From: Amanita rubescens
Taxonomy: Eukaryota > Basidiomycota > Agaricomycetes > Agaricales > Amanitaceae
Direction of reading: 5' to 3'
Length of the DNA stretch: 64,000 nt
Assembly (NCBI GenBank): GCA_015039365.1
Contig: WION01000008.1
Coordinates: 372,001-436,000, forward strand
Below, in pieces: positions 63,068 to 64,000 of the stretch. The translations under genes and the position numbers were made by a program. The notes beneath the pieces are model-generated. The model was not told the origin of the DNA and did not search any database. It saw nothing but the letters and a program-made list of their open reading frames with translations. The stretch's first letter is position 1. Every line of letters starts with the position of its first letter.

Positions 63068-63844
63068 ATGTATTCCGCCCGTTTTACAAAATTTCCCCGT
63101 TCTTTGAACGCGGTATGATCTCCCCGTGTCTCCGTCCATACCTATTGACCAGCAATAGAAACGCTGGGTGGCTACATCGCCGCCCCCGTCTGGGCCGCCA
63201 CGAAAGAATACGAACAATCTTCTACTCTTTAGTGTTGGTGCAGCTGCAGCTGTAGGCGCGTATTATTACATGCGAAGGAGCCCCCTCGAGGACCTGTCGG
63301 GGAACGCCAAAAGGGACGAGGAACTGATGGCACAGAAGGCTCGCGAATCCCTCGAGGCGGGTAAAGCGCACGGTGATGTCGCTCGCAAGGAGGTACTACA
63401 GAAATACGAAGAAGCCAAGGCAGGTAAAACCTAGTGGATCAGATTACTTCACTATACTATACTCGCAGAAAGCTGGACAAGCACGCGTAGAGCAGACATT
63501 GCAAGACGTAGAATCACGGGCAAAAGAACTGGGTACGGACGCCCGAGCAAGATACGATTCGTACAAGGATTCCTGCGAACGAGACCCTATCCAAAACACG
63601 AGGTTCTATAGACAAAGTATATGACGATACGAAGACTGCTGCCGATAGGAAATTGGCGGAGACTCGCTCTGAAGTAGGCGAGCGAACAGAACAAGTCAAG
63701 CGAGGCTGGTTCAGTTGGTTGGGTTGGGGTAAATCTGAGACGCAGAAAGGAAAGGATCGCTTGGAAGATGCGAAGAGGGCCACTGTTGGTGGGGCTGCAA
63801 ATGCTGCCAAAGAAGGAGGGCAACGTGCCGAGAAACATATTTGA
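63068..63844 (+). CDS. Small mitochondrial membrane-anchored coiled-coil protein, one apparent frameshift
   Basis: Exon 1 (from 63068) encodes MYSARFTKFPRSLNA, a mitochondrial presequence, spliced to KRWVATSPPPSGPPRKNTNN and a membrane helix (LLLFSVGAAAAVGAYYYMRR). The rest is Ala/Lys/Glu-rich helical repeats (LMAQKARESLEAGKAHGDVA; VEQTLQDVESRAKELGTDAR; KVYDDTKTAADRKLAETRSE) resembling LEA or apolipoprotein-like stretches, ending with GWFSWLGWGKSETQKGKDRL and an Ala-rich tail. The family resembles fungal calcofluor-hypersensitive-type small proteins of unknown role. A +1 break occurs at 63573-63574; dropping one base of a CT pair in a Ser codon restores the helical sequence. The exon-1 splice removes the gap 63113-63158. 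Confidence 0.68.
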
Positions 63845-64000
63845 GCTGTCGTCGCATGTTCCGAAAACACGCCACCATAGTTAGTTTCCATTTCATATCT
63901 GTATGTGTGAGTTTAGGGAATCAATTGGAAATTTGTTCCCTGATTTCGTACGTACTACCTTACTGCGCCCAAGTGGATGATGATCCAATTTTCGCGGCTT

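Overview
The window looks like a gene-dense piece of a basidiomycete (probably Agaricomycete) nuclear genome. Evidence: genes on both strands broken by many introns of about 42-70 nt with CTRAY-type branch sites; families such as Zn2Cys6 regulators, the DASH subunit DAD2, VTS1, BUB2 and ATP-type PEPCK; no bacterial-style operons. I count about 34 protein genes or gene remnants in 64 kb. I recognised no tRNA, rRNA, transposon or CRISPR.

Layout. 0-7 kb: a bZIP factor, a decayed ACR3 arsenite-efflux relic, BUB2 and, divergently, an adaptin large subunit. 7-17 kb: an unknown conserved gene, the primase catalytic subunit, a multi-pass membrane protein, a PHD-finger protein, PEPCK, an NAA50-like acetyltransferase and the SLX1 nuclease. 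17-32 kb: MED14, an SCY1/CEX1 pseudokinase, a small unknown gene, DAD2 and MED12. 32-45 kb: a RING ligase, a YCII protein, enoyl-CoA hydratase, a DUF4536 protein, an Mtf2-like mitochondrial protein, a WW-MyTH4-RhoGAP protein, VTS1, an O-fucosyltransferase-like protein and an HDHD5-type HAD protein. 45-56 kb: two Zn-finger transcription factors, a DUF218-type protein, a triose-phosphate/nucleotide-sugar transporter, MED31 and UCH37. 57-64 kb: a membrane dipeptidase, fumarate reductase fused to cytochrome b5, a nicotinamide riboside kinase-like protein and a small mitochondrial coiled-coil protein.

The genes are mostly housekeeping: transcription (three Mediator subunits), cell cycle (BUB2, DAD2), DNA metabolism (PRI1, SLX1), trafficking and mitochondria. 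Neighbours do not form a pathway, but many are divergent pairs separated by under 130 bp, so promoters are probably shared.

The most unusual signal is a set of nine +1 frame breaks inside otherwise intact conserved genes. Each can be read as a doubled third codon position holding both bases of a synonymous transition (C/T or A/G). That pattern suggests both alleles of a dikaryon were kept by the assembler, rather than gene decay. Other unusual points are six GC-AG introns, two microexons (19 and 14 nt), a candidate 20-nt intron, and the ACR3 relic lying beside a bZIP gene. Coding spans below run from start to stop codon and include introns; exon limits were inferred by eye.
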